A DNA stretch of 64,000 nucleotides from Saccharopolyspora oryzae (GCF_027853915.1 NZ_JAQGLA010000013.1:1-64000); one strand, 5' to 3'; shown: positions 7,847 to 17,663, counted from the first letter of the stretch. Notes: generated from the letters alone by a model not told the origin. Translations and numbers: made by a program.

Positions 7847-9415
7847 ATGGATCTCGGGACAGTGCTGAGCTGGACCGCCGAGCGGTACCCCACCAGACGT
7901 GCGGTTGGCGGCGAGCTCTCGATGACCTACGCGGAATGGGACGCCCGCACCAACAGGCTGGCTCGGGCCTTGGCCGAGCTCGGTGTCGGTCACGGGGACA
8001 GGGTCGTGTTCCTTCTCGCCGGTGGCGAACCGATGGCCTCGCTGCATTTGGCCGCGCAGAAGCTCGGGGCCGTCTCGGTTCCGCTGTCGTTCCGCTTCGG
8101 TGTTGACGAGCTCGCCTACTGCTTGTCCGATGCGGCACCGAAGTTGCTGGTCACCGATCAGTCCACGGTCGAGACGGCGTGCGAGGCGCTGCAACTCACC
8201 GAGCCCGTGCCGCACGCGCACGTCGGTGAAGGCGCTCCGGCCGGTGTCACAGCGCTGCTGGAGCTCGCCGCCGATCAGGGCGAGGGCGCGATCGACGTGC
8301 AGGTCCGCGATTCCGACACGAGCGTGATGCTCTACACCTCGGGCACCACCGGGAAGCCGAAAGGCGTTCCGCGCACGCACCGGGCGGAGTTCCACGCTGC
8401 CGTTGCGCACCTTCACCAGAGCCGGTCGGCTCCCTTCGAGACGACCCTCGGTGTGATGCCCATGTTCCACACGATGGGCCTGCGCACTCTGCTGTCCAGC
8501 GTGGTCAGCGCTGGGACCTGGGTCCCGCAGGTCCGGTTCGACGCTGAGGAGTCATTGGAGCTGATCACCAGGGAGCGTGTCTCCGCGCTGTACCTGGTGC
8601 CCACGATCTACTGGAGCCTGCTGGGAACGGGTCGGCTGGGGGAGACCGGTGTCCGCAAGCTCGGCTACGCCGGAGCCGCGATGACTCCGGCGCTGGCGGA
8701 ACGGCTCGTCGACGAACTCGAACCCGAGGTGTTCGTCAACCACTTCGGAAGCACCGAGATCTACACCTTCACCGTCGGGCCGGACGTCGCGGCAAAACCG
8801 GGTTGCGCCGGGCGCCCCGGCGTGTTCGCCCGGGTTCGCCTGGTCGACCCGCACCCGCAGGCCACCCCGGACGCGCTGGTCGGTGCCGGCGAGCAGGGCC
8901 AGATCGCGATCTCGATGGAGTCGCCGGAAGCCTTCGCCGGGTACTGGAACCGGCCCGACGCAGATGCGAAATCCATCCGCGGCGGCTGGTACTTCCCGGG
9001 CGATCTCGCCGTCGCGGACGAGGACGGCGATCTGTGGGTGTCCGGACGCGTGGACGACATGATCAATTCGGGTGGCGAGAACATCTACCCCGACGAGATC
9101 GAGGACGCGCTGATCCGCTGCCCGGAGATCGCCGACGTCGTGGTCGTCGGGATGCCGGACGACCGCTGGGGACAGGCCGTCACCGCGTTCTTCGTCCCCG
9201 CAGCGGGGCTCACCCCGGAGGATGCCGCCGCCGCGCTGACCGAGTACATCCGCTCCGGGGCCGGGCTGCCGCCGCTGAAACGGCCCAAGAGGGTCGTCGC
9301 GGTCGCCGAGGTCCCCAAGTCGGCGGTGGGCAAGATCTTGCGCCGCGAACTCACCGGTGGGCAGTTCACACCGCTGGCAGAGCTGTCCGCTGCTTCGATC
9401 GGATCGCGAAAGTGA
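7847..9415 (+). CDS. AMP-dependent acyl-CoA synthetase (2-furoyl-CoA synthetase/HmfD-like)
   Basis: 522-residue ANL-superfamily ligase that adenylates a carboxylic acid and forms its CoA thioester. Seen: P-loop YTSGTTGKPKGVPRTH, the FGSTEIY A5-type motif, GWYFPGDLAVADEDGDLWVSGRVDD (shown in parts: GDLA, SGRVDDMINSGGENIYP), and the C-terminal Lys in KSAVGKILRREL. ATG 7847 has GAGAGGA six bases upstream. It heads a tightly packed operon with a molybdenum hydroxylase, crotonase, ALDH, UbiD and transporters. That set matches 2-furoate catabolism, where the acid is first made into 2-furoyl-CoA; another heteroaromatic or aromatic acid is possible. Confidence 0.85.
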   Translation: MDLGTVLSWTAERYPTRRAVGGELSMTYAEWDARTNRLARALAELGVGHGDRVVFLLAGGEPMASLHLAAQKLGAVSVPLSFRFGVDELAYCLSDAAPKLLVTDQSTVETACEALQLTEPVPHAHVGEGAPAGVTALLELAADQGEGAIDVQVRDSDTSVMLYTSGTTGKPKGVPRTHRAEFHAAVAHLHQSRSAPFETTLGVMPMFHTMGLRTLLSSVVSAGTWVPQVRFDAEESLELITRERVSALYLVPTIYWSLLGTGRLGETGVRKLGYAGAAMTPALAERLVDELEPEVFVNHFGSTEIYTFTVGPDVAAKPGCAGRPGVFARVRLVDPHPQATPDALVGAGEQGQIAISMESPEAFAGYWNRPDADAKSIRGGWYFPGDLAVADEDGDLWVSGRVDDMINSGGENIYPDEIEDALIRCPEIADVVVVGMPDDRWGQAVTAFFVPAAGLTPEDAAAALTEYIRSGAGLPPLKRPKRVVAVAEVPKSAVGKILRRELTGGQFTPLAELSAASIGSRK

Positions 9416-11868
9416 GCACGTCGATGACGCCTGCACGCACCACGGCACGCATCGAGGACCCCGCCCTGTTGACCGGGCGCGGCCGGTTCCTCGACGACCT
9501 CGACCCGCTGCCGGGCACGTTGACCGCGGCGATCGTGCGCAGCCCGCACCCGCACGCCCGGATCCGCGGCGTCGACCTCACCCGTGCTCGCTCGCACCCC
9601 GGAGTGGCGGCGGTGATCGGACCTGACCAGGTCCTGGAAGCGCTGAACCCGTTCCCGCTTTCGCTGAAGACGCCCATGTCGTACTACCCGACGGCGACCG
9701 ATCGGGCGCGCTTCGTCGGTGAACCCGTCGCAGTCGTGGTCGCCGCCGACCGCTACGCCGCCGAGGACGCCGCCGAGCTGGTCGCCGTGGACTACGAGCC
9801 GCTGCCGCCGGTCGTGGACGTCGAGGCCGCGCTGCGTCCCGAGGCGCCGCGACTGCACGACACGGCCGACAGCAACGTCGCCACCGACCGCACGTTCCAC
9901 TTCGGCCCAGTGGACGAGCTCTTCGCCGCAGCCGATCACGTCGTCCGTGGCGAGTACCGGTTCCCGCGTTATTCGTCGACACCGATGGAGTGCTACTCGG
10001 TGATCGCCGAGTGGCAGGACGAAGTGGACGGTCCGGCGATCACGGCCTGGGCGAACTTCCACGGCCCGTTCTCCATGGTCCCGGTGATCGCGGGAGCGCT
10101 GGGAGTGCCGACCTCGCGGGTGCGGCTGATGATCCCGGCCGACAACGGCGGCAGCTTCGGCATCAAGGCCGGGATCTACCCCTACGTGGTGCTGATGGCG
10201 CTGGCCAGCAAGCATGCCGGGCGGCCGGTGCGCTGGACGGAGGATCGCAGCGAACACCTGCTGGCCAGCTCAGCGGGCTCGGACCGGGCGATGCGCTTCG
10301 AAGCCGCGGTCAGCGCGGAAGGCCAGGTCCAGGCGTTGCGCGCGGACCTGGTCGACAACGTCGGGGCCTACCTGCGCCCGCCGGAACCGAGCACGCTCTA
10401 CCGGTGCTTCGGGAACCTCACCGGCGCCTACGACATCGAAGCCGTGCACATCCGCTCGCGCGCGGTGGTGACCAACAAGACGCCGACCGGGCTCAACCGC
10501 GGTTTCGGGGGCCAGCAGCTCTACTTCGGGCTGGAGCGGCTGATGGACAAGATCGCCGCGACCTGCGGGATCGACGTCGCGGAGATCCGCCGGCGCAACC
10601 TGGTGCAGGCCGACGCGTTCCCGTACCAGACGGCGACCGGCGGCATCTACGACTCGGGCGATTACCCGCAGGCTTTGGCCCTGGCGTTGAAGAACGCCGA
10701 CTACCCGGCGCTGCGGCAGCGCCAGCGGGAGGCGCGGGAGCGCGGCGAGTACTTCGGGATCGGGCTGGCCACCATCGTCGATCCATCGGCGACCAACATC
10801 GGGTACGTGGGACTGGCCACTCCGGCCGACGAACGCCCGCCGGGACGCGGCAAGTCGGGGTCCACCGAGCACGTTCGGGTCAGCGTCGACGTCAACGGGA
10901 TCGTCTCGGTCCTGCTGGGCACCGTCCCGCAAGGCCAGGGGCACGCCACTGTCGCGCAGCAGGTCGTGGCGGACAGGCTCGGACTACCCCTCGAGAAGGT
11001 TCGGCCGGTGGTGGAGATGGACACGGCCACCACTCCGTGGACGATCAGCTCCGGTAGCTACTCGTCGAGGTTCGCTCCGCTGCTGACCAGCGCGCTGGTC
11101 GAGGCGTGCGACCGGCTCGCCCGCACGATGCGGACGGCGGCCGGGTCGATGCTGGGAATAGAACCGGAGGAACTCGAACTCGCCGACGGGCGGATCCGGC
11201 ACCGCGAGGACCACTCGAGGGCGGTGGAGTTCCGCCACGCCGCGGGCGTAGTGCACTGGGACCCCGGTTCGCTGCCGGAGGGCACCTCAGCTCGGTTGTA
11301 CGAGGAGGCGGCCTTCACACCGCCGCAGGCCAAGGCCGCCAGTCGGGACGACCAGATCAACTCGAGCCTGTGCTACGGCTTCGTCGCCGAGCTCGTGGTC
11401 TGCCGAATCGACCCGCAGACCTACGAGGTCGACCTGGAGCTGGTGTCCACAGTGCACGACGCCGGCACCATCCTGAACCCGGTGCTGCTGGAGGGACAGG
11501 TCCACGGCGCCCTGGCACACGCCATCGGGGGCGCGATGTACGAGGAGATGCGCTACTCCGACAACGGCCAGCCCACCTCCGCGACGTTCATGGACTACCT
11601 CTGCCCGACCACCGCGGAGGTCGGCTACGAGCTGCGCAGCGATCACCTGGAAACGCCCTCGCCGCTGACCCGCCTCGGCGCCAAGGGCTGCGGCGAAGGC
11701 AGCTGCATGAGCCTGCCGGTGGCCATCGCCAACGCCGTGGCCGACGCGCTCGCGCCGTCCGGCGCCGACGTCACGACGTTGCCGATCCACGGCGACGTGA
11801 TCCACCGCCTGCTCACCGCGGCGACAACGGAGACCGCGGTGCTCGAAGGAACAGAAGGGGAGAACTGA
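9412..11868 (+). CDS. Xanthine dehydrogenase-family molybdopterin subunit (2-furoyl-CoA dehydrogenase large/HmfA-like)
   Basis: 818-residue large subunit of a CoxL/XDH-family molybdenum hydroxylase. Seen: LTGRGRFLDDL at the N-terminus, GGSFGIKAGIYPY and NRGFGGQQLYFGLE (molybdopterin contacts), GTVPQGQGHATVAQQV, and GAKGCGEGSC with the catalytic Glu near the C-terminus. The CO-dehydrogenase active-site Cys loop (VAYRCSFR type) is absent, so this is not a CO dehydrogenase. GTG 9412 overlaps the ligase stop (GTGA); ATG 9424 is an alternative. It would work with the FAD (12661) and 2Fe-2S (13545) subunits to hydroxylate the CoA ester made by the ligase with water as oxygen source, for example 2-furoyl-CoA to the 5-hydroxy form. 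Confidence 0.88.
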   Translation: MSTSMTPARTTARIEDPALLTGRGRFLDDLDPLPGTLTAAIVRSPHPHARIRGVDLTRARSHPGVAAVIGPDQVLEALNPFPLSLKTPMSYYPTATDRARFVGEPVAVVVAADRYAAEDAAELVAVDYEPLPPVVDVEAALRPEAPRLHDTADSNVATDRTFHFGPVDELFAAADHVVRGEYRFPRYSSTPMECYSVIAEWQDEVDGPAITAWANFHGPFSMVPVIAGALGVPTSRVRLMIPADNGGSFGIKAGIYPYVVLMALASKHAGRPVRWTEDRSEHLLASSAGSDRAMRFEAAVSAEGQVQALRADLVDNVGAYLRPPEPSTLYRCFGNLTGAYDIEAVHIRSRAVVTNKTPTGLNRGFGGQQLYFGLERLMDKIAATCGIDVAEIRRRNLVQADAFPYQTATGGIYDSGDYPQALALALKNADYPALRQRQREARERGEYFGIGLATIVDPSATNIGYVGLATPADERPPGRGKSGSTEHVRVSVDVNGIVSVLLGTVPQGQGHATVAQQVVADRLGLPLEKVRPVVEMDTATTPWTISSGSYSSRFAPLLTSALVEACDRLARTMRTAAGSMLGIEPEELELADGRIRHREDHSRAVEFRHAAGVVHWDPGSLPEGTSARLYEEAAFTPPQAKAASRDDQINSSLCYGFVAELVVCRIDPQTYEVDLELVSTVHDAGTILNPVLLEGQVHGALAHAIGGAMYEEMRYSDNGQPTSATFMDYLCPTTAEVGYELRSDHLETPSPLTRLGAKGCGEGSCMSLPVAIANAVADALAPSGADVTTLPIHGDVIHRLLTAATTETAVLEGTEGEN

Positions 11869-11872
11869 CGAC

Positions 11873-12652
11873 ATGGCCCTCACCGGAGGCGAGATCAAGC
11901 TGACCCGCGGCCACGACGGCCGGGTCGCGTACCTGACGCTGGACCACGGCAAGTACAACATCATCACCTGGGAGACACGGCAGGTCATGGCCGACCGGTT
12001 CGCCGAGATCGACGCCGACGACGACATCCAGGTCGTGGTCATCCGAGGTGAAGGCGAGCACTTCTCCTCCGGTGGCGACATCGCAGGCTTCATGGAGGTC
12101 GATCCGATCGACTTCACCGACCTCGGCCACAACGTGACCGCGCCCTCCCGCAGCTCCAAGGTCGTCATCACCGCCGTCGACGGCTACTGCTTCGGCGTCG
12201 GATTCGAACTCGCGCTGTCTTCGGACATCCGCGTGGCGACCGAACGCAGCCAGTTCGCGCTGCCGGAGATGAACCTCGGCATGATCCCGGGGTCCGGCGG
12301 GACACAACGCCTCGCCCGGCTGATCGGGCTCTCCCGCGCCAAGTACCACGTGCTGACCGCGTCCCGGATCAACGCCGCCGACGCCAAGGACTGGGGACTG
12401 GTCGCCGACCTGGCCGCCGATCGAGCGGAGCTCGACGACAAGGTGGAGAAGCTCGTAGCCAAGCTGACCGGGTTCTCCCCGCTGGCCGCACGCACCGCCA
12501 AGGAGGTTCTCGACCGCGGCGTCGACGCCCCGCTGTACAGCGGAATCGAGCTGGAGCGCAAGGCCTACGCGATGCTGCGCTCCAGCAAGGACTTCGCCGA
12601 AGGCGTGGCCGCGTTCAACGAGAAGCGCGCCCCGAAGTTCCAGGGCCGGTGA
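11873..12652 (+). CDS. Enoyl-CoA hydratase/isomerase (HmfE-like)
   Basis: 259-residue crotonase-fold protein. Seen: the oxyanion-hole block HFSSGGDIAGF, GVGFELALSSDIRVATE with the first acid, and LPEMNLGMIPGSGGTQRLARL with the second acid of the hydratase pair. It is inserted between the large and FAD subunits of the molybdenum hydroxylase, so it should act on the hydroxylated CoA ester. In described furoate pathways the crotonase HmfE is assigned the ring-opening/CoA-release steps leading to 2-oxoglutarate; applying that role here is inference. Confidence 0.88.
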   Translation: MALTGGEIKLTRGHDGRVAYLTLDHGKYNIITWETRQVMADRFAEIDADDDIQVVVIRGEGEHFSSGGDIAGFMEVDPIDFTDLGHNVTAPSRSSKVVITAVDGYCFGVGFELALSSDIRVATERSQFALPEMNLGMIPGSGGTQRLARLIGLSRAKYHVLTASRINAADAKDWGLVADLAADRAELDDKVEKLVAKLTGFSPLAARTAKEVLDRGVDAPLYSGIELERKAYAMLRSSKDFAEGVAAFNEKRAPKFQGR

Positions 12653-12660
12653 GGGTCTAG

Positions 12661-13548
12661 ATGAAGGCCGCACCTTTCGCGTACGCACGCCCTGCGGCGT
12701 TGCCCGACGCCGTCGCCGAACTCGTCAACGCCGACGGAGGCGGCAAGGTCATCGCCGGCGGGCAATCCCTGGTGCCGGTGCTGGCCATGCGGCTGGCGCG
12801 GCCGACCACCCTGGTGGACATCAACGCGGTCACCGGGCTCGACGCGCTGCGGGCGGTCGGCGACCGGCTGGAAGTCGGCGCCACCGTCCGGCAGCGTCGA
12901 GTGGAGCACGCGCCCGAGTCCGCTCAGGTGCCGTTGCTGCGGCTCGCACTGCCCTGGGTCGGGCACCGCGAATTGCGCAGCCGCGGCACGGTGTGCGGGA
13001 GCCTGGCGCACGCCGATCCGGCCGCTGAGCTCCCGGCGGTCGCCTGCTGCCTGGACGCGGAGCTGAAACTGGTCGGTCCCGAGGGCGAACGTGCCGTTCG
13101 GGCCCGCGAGTTCTTCGACGGGGCGATGACGACCGCACTGGGCCCGGAGGACGTCCTGACCGCGGTCTCCTTCCCCGTGGCCGGGCCGCGCGAGGGCTTC
13201 GGATTCGCGGAGATCGCGCGCAGGCACGGTGACTTCGCGTTGGCCGGAGTGGCAGCGCACGTCCGCGTCGATGACGCCGACGGCGTGTCCGCCGCGACGA
13301 TGACGGCCTTCGGCGTCTCCGACCGGCCCGTCACCCGTGACATGACCAGCCTGGTCCGCACGGCCGGTGGCGACCAATCCGAGCTGGCCGGTGCGCTCGA
13401 CGACGTGGTGCGCGAGGTCGTCGACACCGACGGCGACGTGCACGCGTCGAACGGCTACCGCCGGCGCCTCCTGCGCGCGCTGGCGGCCCGGGAAATGGCC
13501 AAGGCATACCGCCGTGCGGTGCGCGGCACAGCGGAGGTGGAATCATGA
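12661..13548 (+). CDS. Molybdenum hydroxylase FAD-binding subunit (CoxM/HmfB-like)
   Basis: 295-residue CoxM-type flavoprotein. Seen: FAD pyrophosphate motif VIAGGQSLVPVLAMRLARP near the N-terminus, the second FAD block LRSRGTVCGSLAHADPAAELPAV (motif core GTVCGSLAHADPAAE), and the FGFAEIARRHGDFALAG segment typical of the C-terminal CO_deh_flav_C domain. It relays electrons from the 2Fe-2S subunit. Its stop overlaps the next start (ATGA), so stoichiometric coupled translation with the Fe-S subunit is expected. Confidence 0.9.
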   Translation: MKAAPFAYARPAALPDAVAELVNADGGGKVIAGGQSLVPVLAMRLARPTTLVDINAVTGLDALRAVGDRLEVGATVRQRRVEHAPESAQVPLLRLALPWVGHRELRSRGTVCGSLAHADPAAELPAVACCLDAELKLVGPEGERAVRAREFFDGAMTTALGPEDVLTAVSFPVAGPREGFGFAEIARRHGDFALAGVAAHVRVDDADGVSAATMTAFGVSDRPVTRDMTSLVRTAGGDQSELAGALDDVVREVVDTDGDVHASNGYRRRLLRALAAREMAKAYRRAVRGTAEVES

Positions 13549-14768
13549 CGAGCACGCGAGAACCCGTGCAGGAGGGCCTTCGACCGGTCCGCGCCGAAGC
13601 CGGCGAAACCGTCGAGGTGAGGTTCACGGTCAACGGCACACCCGCGGTGCTGAACCTCCCCGCCCGCGTCACGCTGGCGGACGCGTTGCGCGACCACCTG
13701 GGACTGTCCGGGACCCACGTCGGATGCGAGCACGGCGTCTGCGGGATGTGCACCGTGCTGGTCGATGGCGAAGCAGCCCGCGCCTGCCTGCTGTTCGCCT
13801 GCCAGCTCGACGGCTCCGAGGTCGTCACCGTCGAGGGGCTCGGGCGTCCGGACGACCTGCACCCGCTGCAGGAGTCCTTTGGCCGAAACCACGCCCTGCA
13901 ATGCGGTTTCTGCACCCCGGGTTTCCTGCTCAGCTCCTACGACCTGCTCAGCAACAAACCCGAGGTCACCGACGAGGAGCTCCCCGCGGAACTGTCCGGC
14001 GTGATCTGCCGCTGCACCGGATACCGGAACATCCTGACCGCCGTCTCCCAAACCCGCGCCGCGCACCCGGAGGGAATCCCCGAGCCGGGCAACTGCGCCC
14101 GGCGGGCGCTGGTCGGCCGTTCCGGCGGCCAGTCGGCGACGGTCGTCGAGGAGCGCGCAGAACCTTCGGGCGAACCTGCCAGGAACGTGGAGATCGTGCT
14201 TCCCGAGGGAGACCCGACGATCGCGGTGCAGGTGGACACCGCCTTGGACGTGCCGTTCGACGAGGTGTGGCGCGTGCTCGACGACGTGCACGTGCTGGCG
14301 GGATGCCTCCCCGGCGCGGAGCTCACCGAGGAACTCGGCGAGCAGCTCTACGCCGGACGCGCACGGGTCGCGGTCGGCCCCATCAAGCTCTCGTTCCACG
14401 GGATCGCCCGGGTGCTCGAACAGGACCGGGACACCGGGACGATCCGCGTGCTCGCGCAGGGGCAGGACACCGGAGGGGCGCAAACCCAGGCCGACATCAC
14501 CCTCCGGGCCCGCGCGACCGCTGCGGGGACGGAACTTCGCGCCGACGCGGCCGTCTACTTGACCGGCCGCATCGCCCAGTTCGGCCGAGCGCTGGCAGGC
14601 GACATCAGCCGACGCATGTTCGAGCAGTTCGCCGACTCGGTCCGCCAGGCCGCCACCACCGGAGAAGCACCGCAGCAGTCCCACGCCGCACCGAGCGCGC
14701 TCCGCATGGTGCTCGGCACCCTGCTGGACCGGATCAAGCGAATCGGCCGTCCCCGAGGGGGGAAGTGA
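13545..14768 (+). CDS. 2Fe-2S subunit fused to a CoxG-like SRPBCC domain
   Basis: 407-residue two-part protein. Residues ~20-175 are a CoxS-type iron-sulfur subunit with both clusters: plant-type motif CEHGVCGMC...C and the second cluster QCGFCTPG...CRCTGY. After a ~45-residue linker, residues ~220-370 are a CoxG/SRPBCC domain (VPFDEVWRVLDDVHVLAGCLPGAEL, YAGRARVAVGPIKLSF, FEQFADSV). CoxG proteins help mature or membrane-anchor molybdenum hydroxylases. A short hydrophobic/basic tail (LRMVLGTLLDRIKRIGRP) could be a membrane anchor. Usually these are two genes. Coupled at both ends by overlapping stop/start. Confidence 0.88.
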   Translation: MTSTREPVQEGLRPVRAEAGETVEVRFTVNGTPAVLNLPARVTLADALRDHLGLSGTHVGCEHGVCGMCTVLVDGEAARACLLFACQLDGSEVVTVEGLGRPDDLHPLQESFGRNHALQCGFCTPGFLLSSYDLLSNKPEVTDEELPAELSGVICRCTGYRNILTAVSQTRAAHPEGIPEPGNCARRALVGRSGGQSATVVEERAEPSGEPARNVEIVLPEGDPTIAVQVDTALDVPFDEVWRVLDDVHVLAGCLPGAELTEELGEQLYAGRARVAVGPIKLSFHGIARVLEQDRDTGTIRVLAQGQDTGGAQTQADITLRARATAAGTELRADAAVYLTGRIAQFGRALAGDISRRMFEQFADSVRQAATTGEAPQQSHAAPSALRMVLGTLLDRIKRIGRPRGGK

Positions 14769-16153
14769 TGGAGGCGCCCATCCAGCCGGTCAACCCGGCG
14801 ACCCTCGAACCTCTGGAACCCGCGGAACAAGCCACGAACGCCGAGATCGGCGAAGCGGTGTCGGAAGCGGCACTCGCGATGCGCACCGGGTGGCCGCGAG
14901 AGCACCGGCACCGGGCGCAGTCCTTGAACGCCTGGGCCGACCTGCTCAGCGACCACAGCTCGGAACTCGCCGACGACCTGGTGCGAGAAACCGGGAAACC
15001 CATCGGTGAGGCACGCAAGGAGATCGCGGGCGCGATCGATGCCCTGCGGTTCAACGCCGGTCTCGCCAGGCTTCCGCTGGGCCGTGCCGCCGGTCTGCCC
15101 GACGGAACCGAGGCGCACCTGGTGCGCGAACCGGTCGGCCCGACGGTGTTCATCACCCCGTGGAACTGGCCCGTGCTGCTGTTGCTGCGCGATCTGGCTC
15201 CGGCGTTCGCCGCCGGAGTGACGGCGCTCGTCAAGCCCGCCCCGCAGACCACGCACATCACCCGACGTGTGATCGCGCTCGGGCACCGGGCCGGAGTACC
15301 GCAGGAGGCGCTGCACGTGCTCCCCGGTGACGCCGACGTCGGCGCTGAGCTCGTAACTCACCCCGACACCAGAGCCGTCGCGATCACCGGCTCGACCGAG
15401 GCCGGGCAAGCGGTCATGCGAGCCGCTGCCGCCACCATGACCAGGCCGCTGCTGGAGCTGGGCGGCAAGGCCTCGATGATCGTGCTCGAAGACGCTGACC
15501 TGGAAGCCGCGGTGGAGACGGCGGCCCGTGCCGCTGTGATCACGAGCGGCCAGATGTGCATGGCGTGCACCAGAATCCTCGTGCACGCACACCACGCGAA
15601 GGACGCTGAGAAGCTTCTGCGTGAACGAATGGCCGCCTTGACTCCGGGAGATCCGAGGGACGAGAACACCGATCTCGGTCCGCTGATATCCGAAGTCGCG
15701 ATGGACAAGGTCCTCACCGCCGTCGACCGCGCGCGTGAGGACGGTCGCGTCCTCGTCGGCGGACAACAGGTGCGACCTGACGGCCTGCCAGGTCATTTCC
15801 TCACCCCGGTGCTCGTGTCCGAACTGGATCCGCGATCACCTGTGGTGCAGGAGGACATCTTCGGTCCGCTGCTCTCGCTGGAGGTCTTCGATTCCGACGA
15901 AGCGTCGATCGAGTTGGCCAACGCCACGTCCTTCGGACTTGCCGCAGCGGTGTGGACGCGCGATCTCACGCGCGGCTTCGCCGTGGCGCGCGAGCTGCAG
16001 GCCGGAACCGTGTGGCTGAACGGGTACAACCACTCCTACGCCGAAATGCCCTCCGGCGGCGTGCGGATGTCCGGCATGGGCCGCACCCGGGGAATCGAGG
16101 GCGTCGAGCAGTTCACCGAACTCAAGCACGTGCACTTCCCGGTCGGGCTATAA
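14768..16153 (+). CDS. Aldehyde dehydrogenase family protein
   Basis: 461-residue ALDH. Seen: TPWNWPVLLLLRDLAPAFAAG (cofactor pocket), ITGSTEAGQ, LELGGKASMIVLEDAD with the catalytic Glu, GQMCMACTR with the catalytic Cys, and the EDIFGPLLSLEVF and SGGVRMSGMG blocks. Starts at ATG overlapping the preceding stop (TGATG). It would oxidise an aldehyde to the acid that the ligase then activates; furfural or a formyl-furoate would fit the furan reading, but benzaldehyde-type substrates are equally possible from sequence. Confidence 0.9.
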   Translation: MEAPIQPVNPATLEPLEPAEQATNAEIGEAVSEAALAMRTGWPREHRHRAQSLNAWADLLSDHSSELADDLVRETGKPIGEARKEIAGAIDALRFNAGLARLPLGRAAGLPDGTEAHLVREPVGPTVFITPWNWPVLLLLRDLAPAFAAGVTALVKPAPQTTHITRRVIALGHRAGVPQEALHVLPGDADVGAELVTHPDTRAVAITGSTEAGQAVMRAAAATMTRPLLELGGKASMIVLEDADLEAAVETAARAAVITSGQMCMACTRILVHAHHAKDAEKLLRERMAALTPGDPRDENTDLGPLISEVAMDKVLTAVDRAREDGRVLVGGQQVRPDGLPGHFLTPVLVSELDPRSPVVQEDIFGPLLSLEVFDSDEASIELANATSFGLAAAVWTRDLTRGFAVARELQAGTVWLNGYNHSYAEMPSGGVRMSGMGRTRGIEGVEQFTELKHVHFPVGL

Positions 16154-16262
16154 CCCGAGCCAATAGGAGCTATGCGCAGCAGGTTCTGGCTGGTCCATCC
16201 GCACCGGTCTAACTTCGCTCGTAGTTTCTCTGACCGCAGCGGAGCGGTGTTGGAGGGTTCCC

Positions 16263-17663
16263 TTGCAATCAGGTTGGTTAGTGGTTCTCATTGTCGCGGG
16301 CTACATAGCGCTGCTGGCTCTGATCAGCTTCGCCGCCGGGCGATCAACACGCACGGCATCAGGATTTACCAGCGGCGGCAAGAGCTTTCCCGCCGTCCTC
16401 ATCGGATTCTTGCTCGCGTCCGAGTTCATCGGGACCAGCGCCAGCATCGGAACCGCGCAGGAGGCTTATAGGTCTGGTATCTCGGCCGCGTGGAACATCG
16501 TCTCGCTGGGAATCGGGTTCGTGCTCTTCGCTTTCCTGCTGGCACGCAAGTTCAGCGAGCTGGGGGAGAACACGATCTCCGGTGCGCTCGACCGCTACTA
16601 CGGGAGGCGGGTGCGCACCGCCACATCGATGATCATGGTCTGCTCCTTGCTGATCGTCGCCGTCTCGGTCTACGCCAGCGGTGGTGCGATCTTGAGCGGA
16701 CTCCTCGGCATCGACCACGACCTGGCAGTTCTCCTGGTCGGTGTGCTCGCCACGCTCTACGTGGTGGTGGGCGGCATGCGATCGGTCATCTACACCAACG
16801 TCGTGCATGCGATCGTGAAGATGGCCGGGGTGATCATCCTCGCTGTCGTGGGCGCTGAGCGCGCAGGAGGCGTGAACGGGCTGCGAGCAGCGCTGCCGCC
16901 GACGATGTTCTCCTGGCACGGAGTGGGTTTCGGTCAGATCTTCGCGTGGCTGATCGCCGGTGTCGGGGCCATCTTCGCGACCCAGTACGTCGTGCAGGCG
17001 ATCACCACCGCCGGCAACGCTCACCGCGCGCAGCGAGCCGGGTTCTACTCGGCGCTGATCCTGGTTCCCTACGGTCTGCTCGCCGCGTTCATCGGCATGT
17101 GCAGCGCGGTGGTCTACCCGCACATCAAGAGCATCCAGGCCATGCCCGCGTTCGCCATGGACATCGACCCGATTCTGGCCGGGATCGTCGTCGCCGGGCT
17201 CGCCGGCGCGATGTTCGGAACCATCGCAGCCCTGGTCATCGGCGCTTCCACGCTGCTGCTCAAGGACTTCTACCAGCCGCACTTCAACGTCGCCGAAGAC
17301 GACCGCCGCGACGTGCTGTTCCTCCGGATGGCGACGGTGGTGACCGGCTTGGTGCCGATCGCGCTGGCGCTGTTCGCCACCGATGTGCTCACCGTGACCT
17401 TCCTGGCCAAATCGCTGCGCGCGGCACTGGCAGTCCTGGTGCTGCTGATGTTCTACGCGCCCCGGTACGGCACGAGGACCGGTGCGTTCTGGGCGATCGT
17501 GCTCGCGCTGCCGACCACCATCGGCTGGTTCCTGCTCGGTGACCCCTTCGGGATCGACAACGCCTACATCGCGGTCGCGACGCCCTTGCTGGTGATGACC
17601 TGCACCCACCTCACATCAGTCCGGTCGAAGACCGGCCCGGCGGTCACCAGGGAGAAGATATGA
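16263..17663 (+). CDS. Sodium:solute symporter (SSS) family permease
   Basis: 466-residue membrane protein with about 13 predicted helices. The SSS signature is visible at TSGGKSFPAVLIGFLLASEFIGTSA (core GGKSFPAVLIGF) and NIVSLGIGFVLFAF, later VVGGMRSVIYTNVVHAIVKMAG. TTG 16263 is supported by GGAGGG five bases upstream; no ATG fits. It lies in the operon between ALDH and UbiD and overlaps the UbiD start by four bases, so it probably imports the operon's carboxylate substrate by Na+ symport. Confidence 0.88.
   Translation: MQSGWLVVLIVAGYIALLALISFAAGRSTRTASGFTSGGKSFPAVLIGFLLASEFIGTSASIGTAQEAYRSGISAAWNIVSLGIGFVLFAFLLARKFSELGENTISGALDRYYGRRVRTATSMIMVCSLLIVAVSVYASGGAILSGLLGIDHDLAVLLVGVLATLYVVVGGMRSVIYTNVVHAIVKMAGVIILAVVGAERAGGVNGLRAALPPTMFSWHGVGFGQIFAWLIAGVGAIFATQYVVQAITTAGNAHRAQRAGFYSALILVPYGLLAAFIGMCSAVVYPHIKSIQAMPAFAMDIDPILAGIVVAGLAGAMFGTIAALVIGASTLLLKDFYQPHFNVAEDDRRDVLFLRMATVVTGLVPIALALFATDVLTVTFLAKSLRAALAVLVLLMFYAPRYGTRTGAFWAIVLALPTTIGWFLLGDPFGIDNAYIAVATPLLVMTCTHLTSVRSKTGPAVTREKI

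Noticed and set aside
9412-14768. Aerobic carbon monoxide dehydrogenase (CoxMSL)
   Set aside because: Subunit types match, but the large subunit lacks the active-site Cys loop (VAYRCSFR type) and the operon includes a CoA ligase and crotonase, so a CoA-ester hydroxylase fits better.
16359-17609. 416-codon minus-strand ORF opposite the SSS permease
   Set aside because: Composition rich in His/Asp/Gln/Arg is the expected complement of a membrane protein gene; no domain seen.
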